64,000 nt of DNA, from NCBI GenBank assembly GCA_029204225.1, contig CM055098.1, positions 48,323,247-48,387,246 of the forward strand. The letters are read 5' to 3'. The first letter of the stretch is position 1. Every line of letters begins with the position of its first letter. The position numbers and the translations under genes were made by a program. This stretch comes from Diphasiastrum complanatum (lineage: Eukaryota > Streptophyta > Lycopodiopsida > Lycopodiales > Lycopodiaceae). The notes beneath the pieces are model-generated. The model was not told where the DNA came from. It was given only the letters and a program-made list of their open reading frames with translations, and did no database searches. This document shows, piece after piece, positions 36,131 through 46,754 of the stretch.

Positions 36131-37446
36131 TATGAATGCAATCGTAGGATGCCAAGCTGTGACTGTTCTTTTTTATGATGGTTCCACACATAACTTCATA
36201 AATGTTATACTGGTGCAGAAGCTCAAGGCGGCTACCCCGCCAAGTAATCACTTGTATGTGGTAAAAATGGCGTCGGAGGAAGATTGACAAGCTTGGGATC
36301 AGCTTGTTCCTCAACTGCCACTTCAGATTCAAGATTATGTTGAACCGCTAGATTTTCATATCATGAATTTGGATAGCATAGACATAATCTTATTTTAAAA
36401 ACGAGTCTTTAAGAAAGGATTATGTTACACATACTATTTCCTTGCATAAGGGCTCGTTGGTTGAGCTAAAAGGTGATGTAAATATGCCTTTTGATCCTTT
36501 GCTTTCTGCTTTAGAAGTTGTCGAATATTTGGTTTATCTTTGTTTTTTGAAAGATGAAATTTATGTGGATAACCATGCAGTCCAGATCTAAATATTGATT
36601 TATCGCATTTGCCTTTGAATGTGTCTGTAAATAATCCCTTAAATGCTAACTCACCTAGAGGAATAATATTTAACAAACTTAGGCAAGAGTATAGAGATGT
36701 TTTTCCTAATAAACTCCCTGATGGTCTACCTCCCCAAAGGAGTGTTGACCATCAGATAGAGTTACTTTTTGGAAGCCAGCCTGTATCTCTTTTTCCATAC
36801 AGGGTTAGCATCAAGGAAGAGGATGAAATTTCTAAGCAATTACAAGAACTCCTTAGGATGGGCCACATTCGGCCTAGTAAGCCCCCTTGGAGAGTATCAA
36901 TCCTTTTAGTTAGTAAAAAGAATGTCGGCACACGTTTGTGTGGTGACTTTAAAAAGTTAAATGATTTAACCATCAAGAACATATATCCCTTACCTAGATC
37001 CTATGGATCGTCTAAATGGAGCTAAGTATTTCTCCAAGATTGATCTTAGATCAGGTTACCATCAGATAAGGATTAGGAACAAAGATGTTCCTAAGACTGG
37101 ATTTTGATCCAAGTATGGCCATTATGAGTTTTTAGTGTTACCTTTTGGACTCACGAATGCGCCTGTCACTTTCCAGCAGATGATGAACGATATTCTTCGT
37201 CTATATCTGGGAAAGTTTGTCATGGTGTATTTGGACGACATATTAATTTATAGTCGGACCCTTGAGGAGCATGAAGAGCATCTTCGTGTTGTCTTGGATC
37301 TTCTAAGGCAAGAAAAGCTCTATGCTAAGGAGTTGAAATGTGAGTTCTTCCAGACTAAACTCAAATACTTGGGCCATGTCATATCGGATAAAAGTCTTGA
37401 AATCGATTATGACAAAGTTCGTAAGGTACGAGAATGGCCGAGATCT
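36131..37446 (+). pseudogene. Ty3/gypsy protease-RT fragment
   Basis: Protease part: [20 protein letters not shown], with the D-G-S active site, near 36131-36190. RT starts near 36609 and shows PYRVSIKEEDEISKQLQELL, the domain [18 protein letters not shown], then after a frameshift near 37003 [20 protein letters not shown] and [20 protein letters not shown]. The catalytic YLDD of VYLDDILIYSRTLEEHEEHL is intact. A TGA near 37105 replaces the Arg expected in GFR. The frame is cut at VREWPR by the LTR starting at 37447. It resembles the chromovirus RT at 57-58 kb. Confidence 0.85.
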
Positions 37447-38230
37447 GTTGGGGGTATTCCCAACAAAGTGTAAATAAATAAAATCCTCCAATAAAATGTG
37501 TTGCGAGGGCATGGCATCCTGCGTGTATAAGCCCATGGCCCAATGAGCACGCAATTAAAGTTATAAATAAAATAAACTTGACTTGGGCCTTGGAATTAAA
37601 ATAAAACTAGAGGCCCAATGTCATTTTTAAACTTAGAAATTACTTTTTTGAGTTGGGTCCAAATTGGGACTCACATGAATCTTGTGATTTCTTATGTACT
37701 TTTTGTGGGCCCTTGGATCAAGTTAGGTCCAAGATGAATGGATAGGATCATTGTGAATATTAGCCAATAAGATTGAGGGGCAAGGGCCTTCCCCATTTTA
37801 TAAAAAGGCACCATTTGTACACTATTTTCATGCTTAATGAGAAGGAGGAAACTCTACCATTTTTGGAAGAGAAGCATTCTCATTTGCTATTCACTACTTG
37901 CTATTGCTCTTGATTGTGTTTTCCATTGCTTTCTATTTCCATGTTTATTGTTTGCCATAGTGAATGTTTTTCCATTAGCAAGCATAAGGAGCATTTGAGC
38001 TGACCTCCACCCTCGCTCTCTATCTCTCTCTTTCTCTTCCCTTCTCAATCTCTTCTTCTCCATTCCTTCTCTTCAACCCAAAACCATGATGAATGTTAGT
38101 GTAGAGGAGTAGAGTTAAAGAGGAGTAGTATAGTGGTGAGTAGAGTTAAGGAAGAAAGTAGAAAATTAACTGAAAGTAGCATCTATGCATAGTTAGGCAC
38201 CTATCCAGCGATCTAACCTTTGTTGACAGG
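37447..38230 (+). repeat. Probable 5' LTR of the gag-protease element
   Basis: Starts TGTTGGGGGTATTCCC. A TATA-like ATTTTATAAAAAGGCACC at about 37796-37812 would be the promoter, followed by a CT-rich stretch near 38015-38070, a common feature near LTR ends. The end is a guess; no clear primer site is seen. No second copy was found. Confidence 0.5.
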
Positions 38231-38509
38231 CGCTGTATTTTAGCTATTTTCATACTTTTTAGAGTAATTTAGGTAGATTTTTGGGACTTTAGAGTTAGTT
38301 TTCTGTATTTTTTTTTTGTGTTTGGACTGTTCACAGCTAGCGGAGGAGGTGTGAGAGGGTAGAGGAGGCCCTGAACAACCTCTAAGGGCTTGAAACCCAA
38401 ACCAATCATCCAAAAAACTCAAAAAACACACCAATCTGCATTTTGCAGGGAAAAAGAGCCAAAAAAAACTCATTAGATTTTTATATCTCGAAAATCAGTG
38501 AGAATTAAC

Positions 38510-39240
38510 CCTTGCATGACTGGCAGTAGCTCCAAGGTACTGTCCCAAACCTGCATAGAAGCTTGCGAGAGTTAGTTCTAAGCAGATTGTAAAAATCAGA
38601 GAAAAATCATAAAAAACCCTTGAAAAAATCCAAAAAAATTCAAATCTTCATAAGAACTCTCGCAGAGCCCTCTGAAGTTCCATCTCAGTGAGACCAGGAC
38701 ACAGAGAAACTTGCGAGAGTTAGTTTGATGTATAAGTGCCTGTGAGAGAGTTCCTAGTGAAAAAGAGACGAAAAAGTACCGGTGAACCCTTGCAGACAGT
38801 GAAATTTTCAGTTCCAGTGGTCAAGAACTCTCGTAGAGGATTCTGAAGTTCCGTCTCAGTGAGACCAGGACACAGAAGAGCTGGGAGAGTTAGTTTGACT
38901 CCAGTGAGCAGAAAATTGGATTTAATTGTTAAAAAATTACTAAAAAGTGAAGATCCAGCAGATCCTTCCAGGAACTCTCGCAGACCCTCTCAATCGATTC
39001 AGAATGTCAAATTACATCAGTGATGAAGCCTGCGAGAGTTAGTATGAAGATATGGTGAAGATCAAGCACAAAAAGTGATTTTGAACCCTCACAAATAGTG
39101 AAATTTTCACTTCTTGTAAGAGTTAACTCTCGCAGAGAATTCTATAGTGAGATCTGACCCAAATCCAGCTACCGTGAAGCTTGCGAGAGTTACTTCCCAG
39201 AGATATGAAAGATATCAAGTTTTTTACCTGCAAAAATAGC
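38510..39240 (+). repeat. Tandem 150-175-bp repeat with AACTCTCGCA / TGCGAGAGTT arms
   Basis: About five diverged units. Each holds AACTCTCGCAGA in one half and its inverse CTTGCGAGAGTTAG at the border to the next (for example 38564, 38711, 39030 and 39180), so the RNA could form a row of stem-loops. A TCTCAGTGAGACCAGGACAC block is shared by the second and third units. It lies in the untranslated leader, before gag. Confidence 0.75.
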
Positions 39241-39281
39241 TAAAAAACCCTCACACAGCCAACCCTCACACAAGATAACCC

Positions 39282-39497
39282 TTGCAGACCAGATCAGTGG
39301 AAAGATTTGCATCAGATCCAGCTACTGTCAAAATCTCAGGTCAATTAGTGCAAGAAGTAAAAAGTTATCAAGGAAAAACCACCATAAAAGGCCTAAAATT
39401 CATTCCGGCCGATCAGATCGATCAGATCCTTGAAGATCCAGTCTGCCTCCTACTGTATAAGCAAGATCCAATCACTTTGGAGCCCACCATTGGATGA
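39282..39497 (+). pseudogene. N-terminal gag segment in another frame
   Basis: A 71-codon frame opening at a TTG, not ATG, reads QTRSVERFASDPATVKISGQ and ends DPITLEPTIG before a TGA. Its frame differs from the gag-protease frame at 39527 by one shift. It probably encoded the gag N-terminus before a frameshift, or a separate short leader ORF. Confidence 0.4.
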
Positions 39498-39526
39498 ATC
39501 TGAGATCGGGACTATCAATAGCATGA

Positions 39527-42136
39527 ATGATAGCAAATCAGACACCACACCTTCCCAGATTAGCAATTGTGCAACAAGAGGCAGAACCGGATCCAGCACC
39601 AATGGATCCAATGGGCCAACCCGTACCTGTCGCACCCTTGCATGCAGTTCGGAGAGCACCACGGACGGAGATACCAAAATACGACAGATCATCAGATCCC
39701 ATCCGATTCCTCCAGATCTACGAGCAAGCTTGTGAAATCTACGGCGAACGGACACCTGCGAAGAAGCTGATGCTATTTTCTATGTCCTTACTTGTCGTGG
39801 CTCAGGATTGGTTTTTCAACCTGTCAAAGGAAGAGAAGTCCACCTTGGAAGCGGTAAAAGCAGCTCTCATTACATGCTTTAAGCCAAGGAAGTTCCTGGA
39901 AGACCCATTTCTCCTGCTCAGCAAAGTCAAGATGGGAAAACGAGAAAGGGTCCGGGAATATATTGAACTGGTCAAACATCTATGATCCGAGTGTAGCGCA
40001 ATCCTGACTCTCGATCATGCGGTAATCATGTGGTTCCTAGCCGGATTACCGCAAAGCATCAGAAGAGAACTGAAACGACGGGAGAAGTACGCTACTCTGC
40101 AAGAAGCTATGGAAGATGCCATCAGAGAAGAGGATGAGGGATCTGACGACGAATATCCTTCCACCCACACTCCTACTCCCGCGATCGCATCATCATCATC
40201 AAACGCATCTGCTCTATCCACAGAACTATTGTTGGAGCAAATGACAAAATTACACAAACAATAGATGGAGCAACTTATGGCGCAGTTTGACCAAAAATTG
40301 AAGGCCTTACAGGGAACTGTAGCAGTAACTCCACATCAACCGGAACCAAACCAGCTGCAGTATCCTCGACGAGAAAATGTATGGTGTTCATTATGCACGC
40401 AAAACCATACAGCGAACGAGTGTCCAGTCCTAAAGCAAAATCTGAGGCTGACACATAGATTCTGCCATCTGTGCAATGCAACATCGCACGATACGGCATT
40501 TTGTCCGTTTAACACCAGGGTTGTTCAATAGAAGAGAAGTCCTTACCAAACTTCTTATCCTTATCATCAAGGGGCACCTAACGCGGCACCAAGGTATGGC
40601 ACACCCAATCAACCACAACGCATGGCCTTACCTGCTCCACCAGGGTCAGCCGATCAACAAGTGGCCCATATAAACCTGATAGCAGTGGAACAACAAATGC
40701 AAATGCCACCTCAACCTGAGCAGTGGTAGTGGTACGGACCAGATGAACCATTTATGGATCCTACCATAAATGAATATGTTTCGGCCTATGCAGCTCAAAC
40801 TCAATGTCAAGGTGGAAGAAATTACGGCTGCTACGGATGCGGCGAAGGACACGGAATTGCAGAATGTCCCTACAAGGGACAATATACAACTTCTTGCCGG
40901 GATTGCGGTTATGGACACTGTTTCAAGAATTGTTCATTTAAACCTAGAACCAGTGCACCTCTTAATCTCATTGTCATACAACAACCAGCAGTTCCAGCGG
41001 GGATGCCATCGAAAGGTCGACAAGACCACGCTCCTGTGTTAGTTGTTACGCGAGCACAAAAGAAGAAGGAAGTGGCTCCCTCACCACCACCATCGGTCAC
41101 TGATGACCAACCCTCAACTTCAGCGCCATATCCAAATGTGAGGGAAGAGAGAAGACCGTACCAGAAAATAAGACACTGGGTACAAAAAGCACAAGAGGAG
41201 GAAAAAGAGCAAGAACGAGACATTCCCACAGAACCTCCAGTCGGCGTCGAACGAGAACCGCAAGTGGGCTCACCACTGCGCACTGATCAGAATGATCGGT
41301 TGCACCAACATGAACCACCTTTTCACATGGTGGAGCCCGAGGTACCACGCACTGAAAGGCTCACACTTTTGTTGTCAAGCCATGTTAGTTTACCACTCGG
41401 AGAACTACTGCGGATTGCACGACAATCGAAAAGCCTTCTAGCTGAATGGGCCAAAGCGGATGAGGAGCCAGTAGCGCCTGAGCCCATATATTGTGCGGGC
41501 TATGATTAGACAAGTAACATCCTCCACATCAGAGCAACATGGGAAAGTGAGGAACACAACATCACTTTTCCAATCAAACACAAGAGATACGAGGACGAGG
41601 CGGTAGTGGTAGATGGAGGATCGGGTGTCAATCTGATCTCCACTACTTTGTACAAAAAATGGGGTCTACGAGGATTGAAGCCAACAAGATTCGCCATCAA
41701 GTTAGCAGATCAATCCTGTGTGAAACCAAAAGGTGTAGTTGCTGATATTCTCATAAGGATAGAAGGCATGCAGTATGTGATTACTTTTGTGGTCATGGAT
41801 ATACCTGAATCTCCATCTGCATACCGTGTTTTACTGGGAAGACCATGGTTGAGGATTGTGCAAGTAGTACACAACTAGGGTACAGGAAAACTCACCTTCG
41901 AGAACAGAGAACAAGCTGTAAAGGTAGATCCAACCACATGGGCGGTGAAACCTATTGCACCCAAAGCTGATGACGGATCATCCACGAAAGATCATACGAT
42001 TGATCGCCCAAGGCCAGCCAAGAGAGGTCACTATCATTCAGAGACGGACGTCATGAGATGGACAGATGCATTAGCAACTATTGACTGCCAGGCATGTCAA
42101 TATGAATCAGATCCAGAACCGAGTACAGATCTATAA
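39527..42136 (+). pseudogene. Gag-protease, single frame broken by six stops
   Basis: One frame of about 870 codons runs from 39527 to a TAA at 42134-42136. It contains a gag with DWFFNL and WFLAGLPQSIRRELK and an acidic block. Cys/His knuckles follow: CSLCTQNHTANEC, CHLCNATSHDTAFC and CYGCGEGHGIAEC. A Pro/Gln-rich spacer and a retropepsin part come last, with active site VVDGGSGVNLIS near 41605 and LLGRPWL near 41840. Premature stops lie at 39983, 40262, 40529, 40727, 41507 and 41876. Frame is never lost, and five or six of the stops are explained by C-to-T or G-to-A changes (CGA, CAG, TGG). No pol follows. Confidence 0.8.
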
Positions 42137-42838
42137 TATTTATTATAGGTTTTGTACAAAGTTGTTTTTTAGAGAAAGATGTTGATTTCATTCTTGTACT
42201 TGTTGGCTTTTTCAAACAATAACCCAAAGTTTGGATCACTTAAAATCCTAATTAAAAAGGATAAATTTGTTATATGACTTTGTACAATAATTTGAGTCTT
42301 GTTGAAAAAATATTTAGAGCATTTTGGCCCATGAGTTGTTGAAGAGCCTAGATAAATTATTTTGTGTAATTAATATATATAATGATTTTGAAATATGTGA
42401 AGTAATGTTTTCAGAAATTGATAAGATTCGTAATTTATATTGGTTTATGTAATGGGTTCATGGTTTGATTGATTCCAATCACTACCAATGTTTCTTCAAC
42501 CTAAAATTTCGATCCAATTGTCAGTTTGTTTATTCTTTGTGCGATAGACAACAATATTAACTACGACAAAAAGAAGAATCTTAAAAGTACCTCATCGCCT
42601 TTGTTTTAGCATGTGGTAAAGTCTCTAATTGGAACACAATAAAAAACTTGCAAATCTATATATTTGTGAAGATAATCATTGTCTTCATTCAAACCTATAG
42701 AACAATTTTACCACAAGTAACAAAGACTAGCAAGCGCAATCTTTTTTTTAAATAATCATGTTTTAACATTCATAATTTGTATTTACGAAAGTTCATATTA
42801 ATCATGATTACGTTGTAGAATATTATAGTATTTAAGAA
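42137..42838. other. No recognisable gene
   Basis: AT-rich sequence after the gag-protease stop. No RT, integrase, LTR or polypurine tract is recognised. Confidence 0.45.
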
Positions 42839-43135
42839 TATTCAAAATCATTATTCACGATCAATATTCACAACACGTATTCAGAACATTCACATATCTC
42901 ATAATATACGTTTCTCAACATTCACAATTTCACATCAGTATTCACAATGTTCACGATCAGTATTCTCAATATTCATGATCACTATTCACAATATTCACGA
43001 TAAAAATCTCGGAATCTCAATTTCTCAAAATCTTAGTTTCTCAGAATCTCAATTTTTCAGTTTATCAAAATCTCAGTTTTTCAGTTTCTCAGAATCTCAG
43101 TTTCTCAGTTTCTCAGTTTCTCAATACTCGCAATT
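42839..43135. repeat. Two adjoining short-unit degenerate repeats
   Basis: From 42839 to about 43005 the words TATTCACAATATTCACGATC recur with changes. From about 43010 to 43135 units of 7-16 bases such as TCTCAGTTTCTCAGAA follow. Both are C/T-rich with one strand free of stops in places, which explains a Ser/Gln/Phe-rich frame there that is not a gene. Confidence 0.8.
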
Positions 43136-43464
43136 TCACCGATCACAAACCATCACTAAAGTAATCTTTAGAACACATCCATGAAAATTCGATCATTTCT
43201 TCATCCAATATGGAAGACATTGTCTATATGTCCTGCAAAAAAAAACACAATCGCAAAATTATAATAGACAAAGATAGTACACCTACAAAATAAAGAATCA
43301 CAGAGTATAATGCTATCTCAATATCTTCAAAGTTCATACTGTATTCTTGAAATTCACAAGGTAGTGTGCTTTGCCCTGCTTTTCTAGTACTCGGAACAAC
43401 ACTCGGAATAGGAATCCACCACTCAGAATCGCAACAAAAACATGAATCCTTTCAGCCAAAGAAC

Positions 43465-43467
<3 letters not shown>
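43136..43467. other. No recognisable gene
   Basis: Mixed AT-rich sequence between the minisatellite and the GA array. Nothing to annotate. Confidence 0.4.

Positions 43468-43536
<69 letters not shown>
43468..43536. repeat. (GA)n microsatellite, about 69 bp
   Basis: Uninterrupted GA repeat. Confidence 0.97.
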
Positions 43537-43539
<3 letters not shown>

Positions 43540-46229
43540 GAACCTTATTTAAATTCTCAAGGAGACATGCCCGTTGGGAAACTCCTAGTGTGCATCATCA
43601 TCGCATAGAAAAAGCAAGCGCATGGAGATCAATCCAACTTGCAGCAGAATCAAAGTGCATGCACAACTGCCCACTACTTTTATCAAGAAAAACTTGAAAA
43701 TTACCATGTATAGCCAGGTATAATAAAGCACCACATGCATTCATAAATGCATGCTACTTTGGCCCTCAACTAAGGTTCAGGTCTTAAAACTTCGGGCCAC
43801 TACCATAGATTGATCTTTAATGTTGACTTTTTTTCTAACTCCATTGACCGACCTCAACACGTAGTATTGCCTTTGCAAGGCAAGGCCAACAAAACATGAT
43901 ATATGTGCTTCGAACGTATTTGATACTATGTTGGTACTATGGTGGGCAGGGAGAAAGACTATGAACTTGGAGGTTCATAGTCTTTAAAGTTTAGATACTA
44001 TGGTGGGCAGGAAGAAAGACTATGAACTTGGAGGTTCCAGCCTTTAAAGTTTAGATAACCACCAAAACTTTAACATTGACTTTTTTCCAAACTCCATTGA
44101 CCGACCTTAACACATAGTATTGCCAAACTCCATTGACCGACCTGAATACATAGTATTGCCTTTGCTAGGCAAGGCTAACAAGAAAACTTTTTGAATAAAT
44201 TTGGAGCTGCACTTCAAATCAAGCCTTATTTTATTCGAACACCAAATTGAAAGTCTAGACTCTAGGCTTCAAGTCTATTCAAACTCAATTCACAAATTGG
44301 ACATAAATCAGCACAATTTAAATTTCAGTAGACATGCCCTACATAAAGTGGAGTGTACGAATTCAAAAGTTAACAACCTAAAGGGTCAAAGTTTCTACAA
44401 ACATTGAAGTATGTTGAATCATAACAACCTAAAAATGTACAAAATCAAAGTTAGGTATTAAATTATCGAAGTTTCAATAGACTGGTACTGTAAAAATATA
44501 AAGGTGACTTTATATAAAATCAAAAATCAAAAATTCAACACTCCAAGTTTTCAAACAAATACTATAGACGTTGTAGAACTACAAAGAATCAAAATACTCT
44601 GAAAGAAAGTAAAACTGTTGCACTGAATCAAAAAATGAATGTATCCAAGTTTTGACAAAGAGTGTGAAGTTGTGATCAATTAAAAGTAAGAATTTATTGC
44701 GATTCAAGTTTCCACAAAAAATCACCTACCTCTGATGTAGAGAACAAATCCAAGACTTTAAAAGAATCATCATGGTGAAATTCTAGTGCCTTCACATATT
44801 TCATGAAGCTATCACAATACCAAATGGAAAGAGCAACCAAACGTGGAACGTATCGTCTACTTCAGCTTCTTGAAGAATGAAGCCCCCAAGTGCGACAACA
44901 GCTTGTAATACCCTTTTCCCGCGAGGAGAAGGTGCTGGTTCAAAAAAAAAAACTTCAGAAAAAGTTCCCTAGATTCGCTTCTTTCTTCTCTTCTTTGGCT
45001 TTCAAATGAGGAATTAATTCTTGAATTTAGTTCGATTCAGAAACATGTAGTCCTTTCGAATTTTGTATCTTTTTCCATACTTGGAAATTGCAAAGCAAAA
45101 CGCTATTCATGGAAACCCGAACTGGGGAACCCGAGTTGGCAAAAGGCATTTTTCGCAGATTTTCTTATATGCTCAGCTACTGGCGTTTTGGCTCTATCCA
45201 GACACACGACACAATGTTGTTACGATTTCTTGGGTTCATTTTCACACAGTGACCATAATTCCAATGTCGTTAGCAGTATACTGAATGAAGCATAGAAGCA
45301 TGAACCAAACCAAATGAATAAGATGAAAGAAATCCAACTTTTGAAAATTGAACTTTTGAGATTGTTTCTCGTCAATTTTCTTCCAGACCGTCATCAAACA
45401 AATTTTTTGTGTCAGGACTCATGCGATTTTGTAACGCCTCCACCCTAAAGTTTTCACTTTTAACAAGCATCTTTGAAGTCGATAATACATAGCTTCCATC
45501 AGCTCCTTGCCAAGCTTGCTGGTCGCACAGTTTTCCAGCAAACCTGGACTACAAAGCTACCTCAAAGGCTTGGGCAACTGTATGGAGTAACCCTGGTCGA
45601 TTGTAACAACTCCATACCAAGGTGTGGACGCAAAACCACAAGCTATAGTATCGTGATACTCCCAAGCTAACTGACCGCATGCTCTGGCTGAGTGAGAAAA
45701 CTGAACAACAAATCCCATTCATGAATTTTGCTTTTCATGCATAAGTCATGTTTTTGCTTTTCATGCTGCATGCTTTCTTTCTTTGATTCCAGTCTGAAAA
45801 GCATACGCATGTCCAACCATGTCCAACCATGCATTGTTTGGAGAATTTTAACAAAATGCATGATATTTAGCTCTCATCCAAAGTCCAAGCCTTAAAATTT
45901 TGAAACATTAAAATTGACTTTCTTCTTAACTCCATTGACCAACCTCACCACATAGTATTATTGCCTTTGCAAGGCAAGGCCAAAAAGTCGTGATCATGTG
46001 CTTGTCATTAAAGTAAAATGTTAAATTTATTATTTTTAAAAATTAGCAACTATTTAAAAAACAAAATAAAACCATTAGGTTATGAGGGCACCCTGCAGGG
46101 GAAGGGCCCTCCCCTATACGTAATGGATTTTTGGTGACTATTCTGCCCATTTCTGAACAGATTAAAAAGCAGAATAGTCACCTGTTTTTTTAAATTTTTT
46201 TTATATTGCAGATTTTGCCTGCGTCTGCC
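43537..46229. other. Repeat-derived intergenic stretch
   Basis: No gene recognised. ACTCCATTGACC(A/G)ACCT...TAGTATTGCC occurs four times (near 43843, 44093, 44125 and 45931), three of them followed by CTTTGC(A/T)AGGCAAGGC, so a small interspersed repeat is present. TGTAATACCCTTTTCCCG near 44910 and TGTAACGCCTCCACCC near 45431 look like LTR starts of gypsy elements, but no partners were found. Confidence 0.45.
43927..44055. repeat. Tandem duplication of about 65 bp
   Basis: GATACTATG, then GGTGGGCAGG(G/A)AGAAAGACT and ATGAACTTGGAGGTTC, occurs twice in a row, the second copy starting near 43994. Few differences, so a recent duplication. Confidence 0.8.
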
Positions 46230-46310
46230 ATGTGGCAACATCGGATTGGTCTCAAATTTTTTTAGTGCTGATTCTGCTTGCGCCTGCCATGTGACAATAA
46301 AGGATTGGTT
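46208..46310. repeat. Direct duplication upstream of the HINT3-like gene
   Basis: GATTTTGCCTGCGTCTGCCATGTGGCAACATCGGATTGG recurs as GATTCTGCTTGCGCCTGCCATGTGACAATAAAGGATTGG about 60 bases later (described by its parts: TGCCATGTG and GGATTGGT in both). Lies 390-490 bases upstream of the start codon, perhaps in or near the promoter. Confidence 0.65.
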
Positions 46311-46698
46311 TAAAAAGGGCCCAAAAATTTATTACGCAATGGAAAGGGCCGGGCAAAGGCCATTCTGCTCGGTTCGGATTTCCAAAATCTTTTAGCCGAG
46401 CCTAAAAAATTCTGGAACTCAGAACCGGGCAAAGTGGCCTGTGCCCTGCCCTGCCCTTCCATAATACTTTAACTTGTAAAGAGACTTTAACTTTATTATT
46501 GACAACGTCTCTGGCCTTTTGAAATTTGCACTTGCACTTGCACTTGCACTTGCGCCTGCGCCCAGACCAGAAAAAGGGAGAAAGAAACAGGAAACGAAGA
46601 AGGGAAAGATAAAATTTATTATTATGGATTGTGTGAGGGAGATGGCGGGATGATGGAAGCGTCGATCGGAGGAGAGCAGGAGGAGGAGGAGGAAGGAT
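46311..46698 (+). promoter_or_regulatory. Presumed promoter and 5' UTR of the HINT3-like gene
   Basis: The region just upstream of the start codon. It holds a short CACTTG tandem (about four units near 46526-46550, followed by CGCCTG variants) and a purine-rich GGAGGAGAGCAGGAGGAGG stretch next to the ATG. No convincing TATA box is seen. Two upstream ATG frames lie at 46624 and 46650. Confidence 0.4.
46624..46653 (+). other. Upstream ORF 1 of the HINT3-like gene
   Basis: ATG to TGA, nine codons (MDCVREMAG), ending 45 bases before the main start. It matters only if transcription starts upstream of 46624, which is not shown. Confidence 0.4.
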
Positions 46699-46754
46699 AT
46701 GGCGGGCAGGAGGCTTGCGAACATATTGTCACACTTACGTTGCTCGCCCTTTGA
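46650..46754 (+). other. Upstream ORF 2, overlapping the HINT3-like start
   Basis: Two adjacent ATGs at 46650 and 46653 open a 34-codon frame (MMEASIGGEQEEEEEG...) that passes over the main ATG in a different frame and stops at 46752-46754. Its first ATG overlaps the TGA of upstream ORF 1. If present in the mRNA it would lower initiation at 46699. Confidence 0.4.

Larger units (their letters stand above)
37447..42136 (+). mobile_element. Gypsy-type element encoding only gag and protease
   Basis: An LTR-like TGTTGGGGGTATTCCC starts exactly where the RT at 36.1-37.4 kb breaks. A long repetitive leader and one gag-protease frame follow. After the TAA at 42134 no RT, RNase H or integrase can be found as far as the gene at 46.7 kb, and the missing half of the interrupted RT does not reappear. 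Either the element never had pol (a gag-only type) or a deletion removed pol, the 3' LTR and target sequence together. The right border is therefore set at the end of coding sequence. A related gag lies at 316-962. Confidence 0.65.
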
